A stretch of DNA of 64,000 bases from Centroberyx gerrardi (lineage: Eukaryota; Chordata; Actinopteri; Beryciformes; Berycidae), in assembly GCF_048128805.1 (NCBI RefSeq), contig NC_136016.1:7046501-7110500 (forward strand), written 5' to 3'. Shown piece by piece: positions 11,972-50,154 of the stretch. The notes beneath the pieces are model-generated. The model saw only the letters and a list, made by a program, of their open reading frames with translations, did no database searches and was not told where the DNA came from. The position numbers and the translations under genes are program-made. Each line of letters opens with the position of its first letter. Positions within the stretch are counted from its first letter, which is position 1.

Positions 11972-14900
11972 CACATCCTTAGCAAGTCCTTGAAGCAAGT
12001 GGGAACAAACAACAGCCGCTGGCCATTTTCCACCCTTCTACGACACAGTTTCACACACGCTTCATCGAGCGTGACATTTCCTCGGGCGGCTGTGAGGTGC
12101 GAGCGGTCCGGTCAGAGGTAGGACCTGCTGCAGGACGGCCATTTTCTCTCACCTCCCATGTTCACCGACACCACAGGTGTTTGCTCAGCATGGATAAGAA
12201 GTGTCCACCCTCCTTTCCTCGGCCCAGATGACAAACATGGCCGTGGGCCACTCCTCTCTCTCACACAGAGGAGGCTGGAGTCACTCATTAACTGAGGGTG
12301 GCTGCCTAAGAAGGTTATGTGAGGGAGATAACAGTGGCAACAGGTACCGCCACCGGGCTAAATAATACGGACTTAACATACCGCTCGCATGCCTACTCCA
12401 AATGAGTGTATATTGACACTGATGTAGCCTGGGGGGTAAACAGAGTACACAGTAAATTGAAGCAACCTGTCCTCAGCACTGTTTTCCTGCTTATGGGGAA
12501 AGACTCTCCTGTGAGAGGACTAGAATTAAAAAGCAATAGCACCATTAGACTTCTCAACACCACATATAATCAAAAAATATCATCTCTCACCTAATTACTG
12601 AATTAGCCCAAGGCAATGCAATGCTAAATCCTCTTAATTAGACACTGAATACTGGCTGGTTGTTTGGGCACCAGCTGCACCATGAACTAATGAGGCTGGT
12701 CCAGGCCATACTTGAGTGTCTGCCACACATAAATTACAGTGTAAGCAGAGTGGACTCACCGGGCCGCCCTTCTTATGGCTCTGGACGGTGAACTCTGGAC
12801 AGAAGAGCAGGTCGGCCACGGCCAGCAGCAGGGACTCAGCGAGGGGCCGCGCTTCGTCGTCGCCGCCTTCATCTAAACGCTGGAAGACAGAAGGCCAAGT
12901 TTAAAAAAAAGGAACATATGCTTTTTGGAGACATCTTTGGTGCTACATTCATTGTCACAGATTATAAAAGTATGCATAAAAACACAGCTTGGAATGTAGT
13001 TTCACCTGTTTATACCAAGTAACAGTATCTCCCTGTACACCCACAACATGAACCAATGCTGATGCACAACTGCGCAACATTAAATTCAAACCACTACAAC
13101 ACAACCCGTTTCCCTATTCCCACTACAGTTCTGCATTTTACCTCAGTCTCACACTTTAATTAAGGGATATTCAATACCTGCCTAATTCAACCACAGGGCA
13201 GGAGGAGGGGGAGATACAATATGGGCAGTGTTTGCAGCGTGGTCCTCTGTAGACCTGGTAACCAGAGAACCAGCGGTAGTACCAGCCATGGAGGGGGGAG
13301 AGGGGTGGAGGGGGGGGGGGGGGGACAGCCTCCCCACTCAGAGAGCTCTGCTTGAGACAGTGACCTCAACAGCAGCCACAGTCTCATCTTACACTCCAAA
13401 GCCAGAAAACACTCAGAAGTTCCCAGACAGCACAGACACTTCCTAGCAAATTGATGCAATAACTAGAGGCAGAGCTTACCTGGGAATCTCAAAGGGCCTC
13501 AAACGCTCAGATCTCTAGAAAGCTGAAAAGGGTGCTGACAGATCAAGCTATAGAAACTGTCTGAGGATGGATAGGATTCCTCTGTCTGCTGCTTCCCCAG
13601 CACATCGCACGGCGGGTCGTTTGTATAGGGTAGCAGAAGTTTTACAGATCACCGAGAATTAGTTCACAGGAATAATTCATGTTAAAAAAATCAACCAAGA
13701 ATGTAAGACATAAAAGTAAGGTGATATGAAGATGTAAAAATTAGGACATTCTAAATGTCAACAGGATACAATTAAGCACTGTTTTCACATCAAACTGAAA
13801 ATAGCTCTGCCAGTTAAATGCCTTCCTGTAAATGGAAGAATTAAAACAGCAGTTGAGATAAAAAGCCGCTGATTGAAGAGAGGCACAGCGTTTCGGGACA
13901 TGAATACAACTAATACAGCATGTGTACACACACACACACCCACACAGCTTGGTCTGTCATTTCACTAGAAAAAGGCAGGGGTTATTGCTTCCTTGGTGCA
14001 TTCCATTCCCATTACAGTCCAATCGCAGGATTGAAGTGGGTAACAGAACACCAGATGCGTTTTCATCACGGAGTATCCCAGCTTAAAGGTGCAATCATAA
14101 ATGAATATGACATTAATTAGTGTGACCGCTTATGGCTGATGCAGTTTACAGAACTTCAAAGTGTCTTCACGCTTATCTTGTTCTCCCGGCGGAAGGAGGT
14201 CGCCTGCCTTTCTGTGGCAGAGAAATCTTTGAGGGGGAGTGAGTGTTAAATAGGAAATGACAGAACTGAGAGTGCAGAAGGTTATGTAAGGCCTCAGCTC
14301 CTCTTCTAACAGGCCTACCGCAATCTAATATACTAGATGCCACGCAGCGTTTCTGGAGGACAACATGGCTTCTCTCCTCTACTTCCTGTGATTGATTCAT
14401 CGAGTATCAGTCCTAAGCCTCCTATTCTCACCCCGGCTCTGCCAGCTCCGGGCACGGTGGACCAGAAGAAGCCTCTCCAGTCGGCGTCCTCAAAGATGTA
14501 CGGCAAGATGCGGGTGAGGAGGCGGGTGCAGTTCAGGACGATCTGCCTCTCTTTCTCCGAGGGGCAGCCGGAGTCCGCGCCCTGGACCAGCTTCTCCACC
14601 GCCTTAGACAGAGACATGTGTGAGATTGGCTTAAATAGTAATATATTTAGAGCTGGGCACTTTAAAGAGGGTCAGTTTCTATAAGGAGGAAGAATGATTT
14701 ACAAAGACACATTGTATTGAGAGAAGGTCATAGGTTTCACTCTCTCCATAACTAGTTTTCCAGCTCAAGACGGTTATCCACTCTAACATTCTGTGTTCAA
14801 CCTTATTTAAAAATGCCACGATATTCTGTCTTTTGTCTACTGTTGACAAGCCTGTTAACATTCATTAAGTAATTTGCGTTCTTTACTGTATACAATATAG

Positions 14901-15548
14901 CATAACATACATATTGTCAACTCTGCACAGGAGTAATGTAATTTACCTATCCTGCATTAAATTTGGCTCATCCCAAATACAATCATTTTCTTGTTGCAGG
15001 AACTGTAGAATCTAGTGCATTTCCTTCTCCTTTTCCCCTTGTTTCCCCAATTTAATTTTTAGTCCAATAAACTCTACAAAAGCCCATCTGCTGTATTCAA
15101 ATGGCCTTTGACCTTTTACACTCACAGTCAAAGTGTGGGAACAACAAACGCCTGCATTCCTTTCACTCTGACTGTATCCAAGATAGACAATAGATACACT
15201 AAGACTACAGACTCAGTGCTACTGAAAGAGAAAAGATGTACATAGGCAACTGTGTGCAGTCAGTTGCCTCATGCTCCTCACTGCCTGTAGCAGCTAACAT
15301 CCAAAACATACTGTAGACAGCAACCCGTCCTTAATAATGCGGGTTACCTTATAGCAGAGGGTTGCCAGGTTTGATGGAGACTCCTCTCTGACAGCCCGGA
15401 TCTCGGCCGCAGGCACCAGAGCGAAAACATCCTGGACGGTGGTGGCTGTGTCGGCCCAGAACTGGTCCCAGAAGGCATCGTCTGTGGCTTCTACAGGCTG
15501 GGAGAGGGAGGGGGGGCATCAGACAAGAGCTCTCTATGTGTGTGTGTG

Positions 15549-15579
<31 letters not shown>

Positions 15580-16696
15580 TCGGCATGATCGCATAATGAG
15601 AGAAAAGGAGCTCCATTGCGCTCAGCACGACCCCCGACACTGAACAGTTCTGACGTACATTAAGTTCCCAATGAAAAGCACAGCAGTTGTGATGCTGCAG
15701 CTATTATCTAATATATTATTCATGGACCAGGTGCTAAATATAGGCATATGAATTCATACATTAATACAAAATGCAGTATTTGTTTTGAAGACAGTGGCAC
15801 TCATTAAATAATCATCCACTCAAACTGATGTCTTTTTGTTATGAATGTTTGTCATCACCTGTGCTTGGGAAGCTCATTAATATTGTTCCAATAATCTCAC
15901 TTTGAATAATATAATCAAAAATCATGTGATGTAATAGATATGACAATCTGTCCAGATCTTCTCCAGCCTACCTTAAATATAGTGTGCAAATCATTCTAAC
16001 ATAGTGTGCAAATCACTCTCAAAAACATAACTAAAATATGCCTTCAACATGAAGAGTATATATACTGTATATAAACTCATGTACAATATTTGAATAAGGT
16101 TAAAAAGCACTACAACCAATACCAAAGGCCTATTAATTCCCTCTACAATAAACTGAATGCAACTGCATCTAATTAGTTCCACCTTAAATGCACCTGCCAG
16201 TAAATATAGGCTTTCTAGTGGCTGTTATAAAAGTAATGATCTATGTTAAATCCAGTAATCTGCAAATCACACAGTTACAAATTCAAGTGATTTATGACTC
16301 ATCTCACAAATAAATAAAAAAGTAGCGGCTCAGAGCAACGGGAACGACTCAACTCATCTATAAACCAATATCATTTTACCAGTCTCTGAGCAGCAGTAAA
16401 AGCAGTCATACTAATAATAATCACTCAGGGAGTATATTCTGCCTGTAAACCCAGAATCTAGACTGAGTGCAGCCTTTTTGCTTGTTATCCCCTCCGCGGT
16501 GTGTCATCTGGGCTGCAATTTAAGCTACCATCTGGCACTCGAACTTTATCTCCAAAGGCTAAATTGGCCATAAACGCGCAACCGACGTGCTCAGTATTTA
16601 TATATCTGCCAGTGTTTAGTCTGAACAAACCTGCGTCTTGGTTGTGAGTTGTATCACTGCTTTCCTGAAGTGAAGTTTGGAGTCGGCGTTCCCCAT
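4560..16696 (-). CDS. hid1: HID1 domain-containing protein (dense-core vesicle/Golgi factor)
   Basis: HID1 is a peripheral Golgi protein needed for neuropeptide sorting and dense-core vesicle maturation. Coding exons in transcript order (minus strand): 16696-16631, 15497-15348, 14602-14432, 12879-12760, 11153-11047, 10929-10813, 9964-9733, 9538-9482, 9370-9230, 7940-7850, 7693-7542, 6855-6777, 6578-6414, 6193-5966, 5819-5671, 5569-5483, 5339-5248, 5047-4889, 4623-4560. This gives 19 exons and 808 aa (human HID1 is about 788 aa). The N-terminus MGNADSK carries a Gly2 myristoylation signal. Recognisable blocks include GERNFGVRLNKPY (exon 11), QNHHLVFFLLEVFNNIIQYQ (exon 13), LVPQVEKICIDK (exon 17) and the C-terminal DPPIWYDTDVRLFEIQRI. 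The least conserved part is a Ser/Thr-rich linker, roughly residues 590-704. All introns are GT-AG. Whether this is the hid1a or hid1b duplicate cannot be decided. Confidence 0.95.
6940..7532. mobile_element. MITE filling hid1 intron 11
   Basis: The segment begins 'taagggtggggaaa' and ends 'tttcccacccctt', an imperfect inverted pair of about 14 bases. The interior is AT-rich with many 'caatatattg'-like words, as in fish non-autonomous hAT-type elements. No open frame is present and no clean target-site duplication was found, so ends are approximate. The element occupies most of intron 11. Its edge lies within about 10 bases of the exon 11 splice donor (7541). Confidence 0.55.
7946..7984 (+). 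repeat. (AC)19 microsatellite at the hid1 exon 10 acceptor
   Basis: A perfect CA repeat on the plus strand. In the hid1 transcript it reads (TG)19, followed directly by T4 and the AG acceptor of exon 10 (7940-7850). It therefore stands where a polypyrimidine tract would be. Confidence 0.97.
7985..9229. other. hid1 intron 9, repeat-containing
   Basis: A 1.29 kb intron (7941-9229). The part nearest exon 10 is the CA repeat. From about 8764 to 9157 it holds two related MITE-like units (listed separately). No coding exon was recognised in the rest. Confidence 0.6.
8764..9157. mobile_element. Two tandem MITE-like units with 'ggttct...gaaccctttt' ends
   Basis: Two successive units share the order 'tatacactctt', 'ggttctatata'/'ggctctatata', then 'gcagaaccctttttg', 'gctataa', 'aatgcatgaaata'. 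They begin at about 8764 and 8931. A terminal 'aagaacccttttt...tgtgta' at about 9137-9157 is an imperfect inverse of the 'tacactctt...ggttct' start. This matches a common class of fish MITE known to me by its TACACTCTT ends. The family is unnamed here, and ends are approximate. Confidence 0.6.
10790..10809 (+). repeat. (GT)n microsatellite beside hid1 exon 6 donor
   Basis: A short perfect TG repeat ends two bases before the donor hexamer of hid1 exon 6 (donor 10812-10807 on minus). It reads as CA units in the transcript. Confidence 0.9.
11154..12759. other. hid1 intron 4, non-coding
   Basis: A 1.6 kb intron with one long (TG)n microsatellite at 11919-11970. Open frames across it are driven by the repeat or are short. 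No exon-like, conserved-protein-like or transposon-end sequence was recognised. Confidence 0.6.
11919..11970 (+). repeat. (TG)26 microsatellite in hid1 intron 4
   Basis: An uninterrupted TG dinucleotide run of about 52 bases. Confidence 0.97.
13310..13324 (+). repeat. Poly-G tract (about 15 G) in hid1 intron 3
   Basis: A run of 15 G inside a G-rich stretch (about 13289-13324). In the hid1 transcript it is a C-run. Intron 3 (12880-14431) is otherwise without recognised features. Confidence 0.9.
15537..15579 (+). repeat. (TG)n microsatellite, interrupted, in hid1 intron 1
   Basis: TG units interrupted once by 'agag'. It lies about 40 bases upstream (in transcript sense) of the exon 2 acceptor at 15498. 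The rest of intron 1 (15498-16630) shows no other recognisable feature. Confidence 0.9.
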
Positions 16697-16800
16697 TTTT
16701 CCAGCGGCTCCCTCCTGCCTGGCTCTGTGTGGTCTAATAGTGAGTCGCCGTAAAGGAGGATTATCTCCCTCATCCACCTCTGACAGCCGCTCTCCTCTCA

Positions 16801-17209
16801 TGCTGCGTTCAAGTGCTCCTTGTAAACTCCTAATTTCGACGCGTATAATCGTAAATACGAGTGCTCTTTTTTGAAAATACTAACAAAAATGGACCCTGTA
16901 ACGAAAGCAATTAATTTTGGTGGCTGTTGTTTGATTTTAGAAATCAAGCGGCGCAGAGCTACTACAGCTGCAGCTGTGGAACAAAGAGGAGAAAATGTAA
17001 TTGATGTTTTAATTTATTAAAATGCATGACCGCTACAAGTTAAATTATTTCCATACAACAATATTAGTCATTTACACAGAAAGGCAAACAATAGCATAAA
17101 GCAATAAATCATATAGGCCTACATAAAATCCCCACATTACTCCCAAAATTTGTTCGGTCGCTCGTGTGCTCAAGAAATCAGATATTTCTTACGTCACTTG
17201 AAGGCAGCA
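16801..17209. mobile_element. MITE with TGCTGCGTTCAAGTG inverted ends, next to hid1 start
   Basis: The left end 'tgctgcgttcaagtg' and the right end 'cacttgaaggcagca' are inverted copies with one mismatch over 15 bases. Both sides are flanked by TCA (16798-16800 and 17210-17212), a candidate 3-bp target duplication. The 409-bp interior has no open frame of note. It lies 105 bases upstream of the hid1 ATG. A second element with the same ends is at 53450-53959. Confidence 0.7.
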
Positions 17210-17330
17210 TCAGCCAAGCAGGATTCGGACTAGGCGACTTCCGGGATCCAAATGTACATATTTGCTCTCATGTACCTTCATTGACAAAGTAATGAATGCG
17301 GGTAGGCTACTGCGATAGAACCCACTCAGC

Positions 17331-17383
17331 CCACCACCACAACCACCATCATCATCATCATCATCCTCATCATCATCACCACC
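17331..17383 (+). repeat. CAC/CAT trinucleotide repeat
   Basis: An imperfect run of CAC and CAT triplets in the hid1-plau intergenic region. No open reading frame of interest crosses it. Confidence 0.9.
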
Positions 17384-18611
17384 TGTATCATTATTATCTC
17401 AAGTCATTGTGGTTAATGGGAGCTTTACCCTGCCAATTCAAGTCCAAATTGATGTAGAAAGCACCAGTTGAAGCAGTAACTGAGTAGCCTACAGGCCCAA
17501 CATTTAACCTCAGGTACAATAAATGAGCTCTGAGTTGATAGAGCAACAGTGACACCCAGTGAGTTAATCACAGCCCAGCCTGTCTTAAATACAACTTAGC
17601 CTTAGAATTTACATTACATTTATTGTCATTAATGATTTCAATTTGTTTTAGTTTTATTATGTTTAAGGTTAGCATTTGTTGAGTCCATGACAAAATAAAT
17701 TGTCCAATGTTGGTATTTCATGTGTCCAAATTGAAGATTAGGATTAATGCTTAAATGTGTATTATAAGAGCCATTTTACTAGGCGACACTGCTAACATTT
17801 GATTGCCATTGATTGAAATTGAAACTCTGTGAACAGGAAAAGGGAAATGAGAAGTAGTAACATCTCATGTTTTCTCTTATATTTTAGAATTCTAGTTTTC
17901 TTTCAGTTGTTTGGCATTTCCTTGAGTTTTTTGGATTATTTTTACAGCCTAGGCTACTCTTGGCCTACTTTCCTACTGCACCATTTAACAGTCATCCTGT
18001 CATTAATGATCAGTGAATCATACTGAGATTTCTGAGTCTAATTCACATTTGTCCGCATTCATACCCATTCAGTTGTTCAAACATGTTTGAACTTGTTTCT
18101 CTGTACTGTCTTCTCTTCCTCATATTTGTTTCTTACATTGCTAATCCTCTTCATTTCTAAACCGTTCACGGTTTGTGTTTGTAAAATGCTCTCAGCATAG
18201 TCCACTAAGTACATCTTGACATGATTTGAATTAGTATGTTTCTGTAAAGAACTGTGACATTCTATATTTTGGAGATCATATCATAGAGACCTCATGAAAC
18301 AAAAATCAGCCATTTTAAATGACACACCCATCCAGAATTGAAACAATGTTGATATATGGTGGTATCGGTTACCTAACCACTGTTTTTATGGTGTGACCTG
18401 CTGTGGTGTCACAGGGTGTGGAAACCTGGAAACCAGAGGTCAAGTTTGTAATGTTGAAGCGTTGACTAGCACGCAATTAAGGAATTATTTCATTATTGAT
18501 TCAGATTCATTCTAATCACAATTCTGTTAAATGTATCATATAAACTGCAGCAGGACTGATTGCTGGCCCGACTCAACGGCTCTACCAGTAACATTCGAAT
18601 GTGACTGACAT

Positions 18612-18664
18612 ACTTCCTGGAAATTAATGATAAGGATTAAGTGTGTGTTGGCAACTCTGACTCA
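18612..18664 (+). promoter_or_regulatory. Candidate Ets/STAT and AP-1 motifs upstream of plau
   Basis: An Ets-core-containing 'acttcct' (18612-18618) overlaps a STAT-type palindrome TTCCTGGAA (18614-18622). A consensus AP-1 site TGACTCA lies at 18658-18664. All are within about 270 bases of the plau ATG. Mammalian urokinase genes are known to use combined Ets/AP-1 elements. Function here is inferred from motif match only. Confidence 0.35.
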
Positions 18665-18878
18665 TTCACTCACCCTGCACCACCACTCTATTTCTTCACA
18701 CCAAATGGGCTGCTCCCCAGCCAATCACATCGTCCCCCCTCCCTGCACATGTGGCCTCAGCAGACATAACAGAGCAAGCCCCGAGGACGCTCCCTCACCA
18801 GTCTCTCTGCAAGCAGACTCGCGCACATCCACATCAGATCAACTTTGTTTGGATCTTAATCGGTGCAGTAAGGCAAAA

Positions 18879-21214
<2,336 letters not shown>

Positions 21215-21558
21215 CCTCCTCACAGGCTGCTGAGTGCATGAACTGTAACAATAATAATGCAAACTGGTGGTGAAGCAGAGCTACCACTGCTTCCATGTAA
21301 ACTGCTGATCTTTTGCCATTTTCTTGGTGGCCTTAAGCTGAAGGGTTTTCTTGCTGTGGGTTTTCAGTGGAAGTTTCATGTCAATACATATAACTATGTC
21401 TATGTTGAATTCTGTGCAGTTGCAGTTCTGTGGTATGTGGTATGATATTTGTTGGATTGAATGTCTATCTTATTTCTGATACATTATTTTAAGATATGGG
21501 AATTATTTTTGTACTTCACAAAATCTTTTTGCAAAGATGCTTCTGTTTATATCAAGGG

Positions 21559-21564
21559 AATAAA
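21559..21564 (+). promoter_or_regulatory. plau polyadenylation signal
   Basis: Canonical AATAAA 345 bases after the plau stop codon, followed by a T-rich stretch. It is the first canonical hexamer downstream of the gene. Confidence 0.6.
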
Positions 21565-23833
21565 ATGTTGTTGTTTTTTTAATTTTCATGGTCATTTATT
21601 AATGAAGGGATTTGATATGTCACTGCATTCACTCAGATTATAGTGACTCACTTGTGCCAGTTTGTATTATCGATGCCCCTGAAAACATCCCACTCTCAAC
21701 ACCCACTGACTGAACCCAGTCGTCATGCATGTGGAATCTGCTTTGGCCAGCGCACTTGGTACTAATATAGTCATTTCCACAGACTTAACAGCCAAGCAGA
21801 AGACAGGTCTCCAAAGACTAAACAATACATGCCAAACATAATTTATGTCTGAAACAGTAAAAATGGATACAACTGGTGTGCTATGACTAAATAATGAGTA
21901 GTGGACAGATGATTTATCTACTCAGCCACTCACATCTGCCATAAAAGGACACTTGTTACGGCCTCAAACTGCAGCTGTTGGCTGACAAACTGTCTCTGGG
22001 AAACCTTATGACTCACAGAATGTTTTTTTATTTGTAAACTGTTTTGTCTAGTTTAAAACCATCTCCAACAATAAGATCAACTCAAAAAAGTGTAGTGCAT
22101 ATCATTAATTCTGATTCAGTGAATACATGTTTTTCCTGTATCTCTTGTTCCTTAGAGAGTCTGTCAAATGAGTTCGAGGCTGCAGTGAGGACAGAGACTT
22201 AGCGTGTCTTTAATTTAACAGGGAAATCCTGATCCAACAGTTGGGCCTCCACATGGAGCAATGGGATTAGGGGAAGCCCTCTACAGGAAGCCCAGGCAGC
22301 AGCAGCTGGCCTTGTTATTTAGGTTTTGCAGGCTGTGTCATACGAGAAAGTGTGGGAAAGGAGTGGAGTACAGTACAACTCATCAGCTATTTCAGGAATA
22401 CGACCAGTGGGGACCCCGCAATTACTGTAACCTAAGCGGTCTCAGCCAGTTCAGGTTTTGCCCTAGTAGTCAACACTTCTCTGGTCTAACATGAGCCGAA
22501 TCCACTCTGATGTGTGTAGTGGCACCTCAAAGCCTTCATCACAACAACCCTATATACTATCTTACATAACCAAAACTCAGGCAGACTCCCTTGCTGCGGT
22601 CCGCTCATACACTGTCATGCCATAAAACAAGACTCAAGTCTTATTTAACCTCTTTTTGACTCTACTAGAAGTGACAATACCTGACACCAGAATTTCATTT
22701 GGGCCAATAGGGCAAATCTATGGAGTCTCAATTAAGGGGGATGTGTAGTTTTACATACAAATCTTGCCTAGTGTAGCTTTAAAATGTCTCATCTCCATGT
22801 CCCGTTTCCATTGAGTGTGTTTACTTCTGACAACCACAAGAGGGTGACCGGTGCTCAGTCTTGCACAGCAGACAGACAACAAACACTCAGACTGGATGAA
22901 GAGCCATTCTTCAAATACTCTAGTTCTGTCAACAGGATGTAGATTAAAGAATAACTAGAACATCAGACCACATGCTGTGTAACGGTTAACCATTTCACTT
23001 CTGATGCATTGCAGCGAGGCAACCAAGAAGCAAGAATGTCAATATGTTTTATGCAACACAAATTCAAAATTGATGGTCTTGACTACACACACTGTTTGTA
23101 CCACTATATCAGGACGTTTCCCCACCTCCAAGTAGCAGGAGCCCATCAGGTCCTGTTATCAGCGGTGGAGCAGGGGAAGGTGAGGACCACCCATCTTGAG
23201 CGGCCCTGCTCACATTCCAGCATGTACACACGGGACGGCCTTGTCAGTAACTGGAGACCTGAAGAAACTACAGGCCACCTTTGATGTCTATATTCAGGAT
23301 GTACTCCCCCGTTCAGTGCCGGATAGTACATTTATCTGACTTTTTGGGAGATACAGGGTGATCTATGGGTGATGGTGGTTGTCTAAAGCAAGTCAAAAAA
23401 AGAATCAAGTAGTATTTGTACACACTGTATTGTTGAAGTGAGACAGTATATCGTGCTTTCTAGTGTCCATTCATGTATCCCTGCTTCCTCAAAAAAAAGG
23501 TTTAGGTCACCAAAACTAGGTGTTCACGGTAATGAGGTAAGAGGAACTGAAATGGCTGCAAGTAAAATAGAAAATTAGTGGGAGTTTTGTGGTGTGGTAG
23601 GCCTACAGATCACATTTGAACTACTGTGTATTTGCCATTACACAGCACTATATGCTCACACTTCAATTACATGGCACACATCCAAGCCACAATTAAAGAT
23701 ACTGAAATAATTCTATCTCCCAATGGAATTTGGTATAATAACTCCATGTAAAAGGCAAACTTATCAAGCCCTTGTATGTTTACACGAGGGTTCAAACAGA
23801 GCAACTTCCTTGATTCTTTCTTTTTGGACTCTT

Positions 23834-23843
23834 CCTTTTTAGG
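23834..23843 (+). promoter_or_regulatory. Distal CArG box (SRF site) upstream of vcl
   Basis: CCTTTTTAGG is a perfect CC(A/T)6GG match, about 1.27 kb upstream of the vcl ATG. Its sequence is identical to the proximal copy at 24721. Vertebrate vinculin genes are known targets of SRF/MRTF signalling. Binding here is inferred. Confidence 0.4.
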
Positions 23844-24239
23844 AAATGGGCCGCTGCCTTGCAGCCCCTCTTGGGATTCTGTGGGAATTCCTTAGCTAGT
23901 TTGCTTGGCAGTTGGTTTTCAATCCTCCGATATTGTTATTTCAGCGTGTGAGGATGGGAGGGAGGTGGAATTGAAAAAATGTGTAACGCTGCCTTGCTCC
24001 ATTCTTGACAAAGGTCTGTCCCAAGTTTGTAAACAAATGTGTGCGGTTTGCTTTATCTAAAATAAGTGGCTGAGGAATCTACGCTTAAAAATATTGCAGT
24101 TGGCAAAGTGACACCACTGGTGTATCCACTGTCCTGTGATGTCTTACTGATATTTTTGTGCAGCCTCTTAATTCTGTAATCCATAACTTTTCATTCAACA
24201 TGTTCTAGTGCTGAAATTGTTCGTTGTGTATGTTTATAT

Positions 24240-24410
24240 CTCCCTCTTTTGCTATGGAATTGACCCATGGGAATTAATAAAGTTGTACCGTAACATATTA
24301 TATATTCTAATTTATATTCTATTTCTCTTTGCTTTATTCTTATTCTTACTACTTGCTTCTGGAACGGCCCAGCTTCCCCACATGGATCATTAAAATTTCA
24401 TTGCACCTTA
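24240..24410 (+). repeat. Degenerate LINE (L2-like) 3' tails
   Basis: A first tail-like 'cccatgggaattaataaag' occurs at about 24266-24284. It is followed by a T/A-rich run and a second tail-like 'cttccccacatggatcatta' at about 24371-24390. The order of T-rich run, box and AATAAAG-like word recalls fish LINE 3' ends, as at 1-150. Both copies are degenerate. Confidence 0.4.
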
Positions 24411-24720
24411 ATTGAGACACATGCTCATATACATATAGACTAGACCTACATTTCCATATGTGGAGGGTAGATGACAAAAATAGCCCTAAAAGGATATTTC
24501 GCTTTACTCTCTGATGTTTATATCTGAGATAAATCAATTTGGGGTTTATTAAGAATATCCTGTTCTAGGAATTCATGTTGCTTGCTTGTGGTCCACAATC
24601 TGATCTCTTATCACTCACAGCTCTCCTTTCTCTGGCAGAAGTGCCAAAAGCAGAGCTTGTCCCACCAGTAGAGTTTACAGGGGCTGGAATCCACTCCTCA
24701 CAACGGTAGACACATATTTC

Positions 24721-24730
24721 CCTTTTTAGG
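24721..24730 (+). promoter_or_regulatory. Proximal CArG box (SRF site) upstream of vcl
   Basis: A perfect CC(A/T)6GG element (CCTTTTTAGG) 382 bases upstream of the vcl ATG. A one-mismatch CArG-like word CCATATGTGG lies further up at 24454-24463. Confidence 0.45.
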
Positions 24731-24830
24731 ACATGAGAATCTATTACGTAATTTAGGGAGCACCCGCATCTCTAGCAAACTCGCCTATGTAGAAGAGAGG
24801 AGGAGACTGATAAAGAGCGGCACTCATACC

Positions 24831-24877
24831 GACCAATCAGGTGCGTGGGGACCTGCCTCCTAGCCCGCTGATTGGTC
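24831..24877. promoter_or_regulatory. Inverted pair of CCAAT boxes in the vcl promoter
   Basis: GACCAATCAG at 24831-24840 and its exact reverse complement CTGATTGGTC at 24868-24877 are 27 bases apart. Both contain the CCAAT core with the preferred NF-Y flanks. They sit 235-281 bases upstream of the vcl ATG in a moderately CG-rich stretch without a TATA box. Confidence 0.5.
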
Positions 24878-25093
24878 AGAAGGCGGACACAGGGTTTAGG
24901 TTGCTCGCTCACTCTGTGGTTGGGAGTTTTTCACGTTGATGGTTTCAAGGGGAGTAGTTGTAGTCTTCTTCCCGGAGAGTGAAACTGTCCTGGGAAAAAA
25001 AAAGTGTCGGGACTGTTTTAGGCTTTTGTAGCGGGAGTCGCAGGAGAAAATAACTTAAGGGACAAGAGATTTACCCGCTTTTCTCTTGGATAG

Positions 25094-50154
<25,061 letters not shown>

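Larger units (their letters stand above)
16697..18878. other. Divergent intergenic region between hid1 and plau
   Basis: The region holds the hid1 promoter and 5' UTR side (from 16697 upward), a MITE at 16801-17209, a CAC/CAT trinucleotide repeat at 17331-17383 and the plau upstream region. No coding exon was recognised. It is also the junction between two gene neighbourhoods that are unlinked in human. Confidence 0.6.

Noticed and set aside
11921-12121. Cys/Val-repeat open frame
   Set aside because: Translation of the (TG)n microsatellite.
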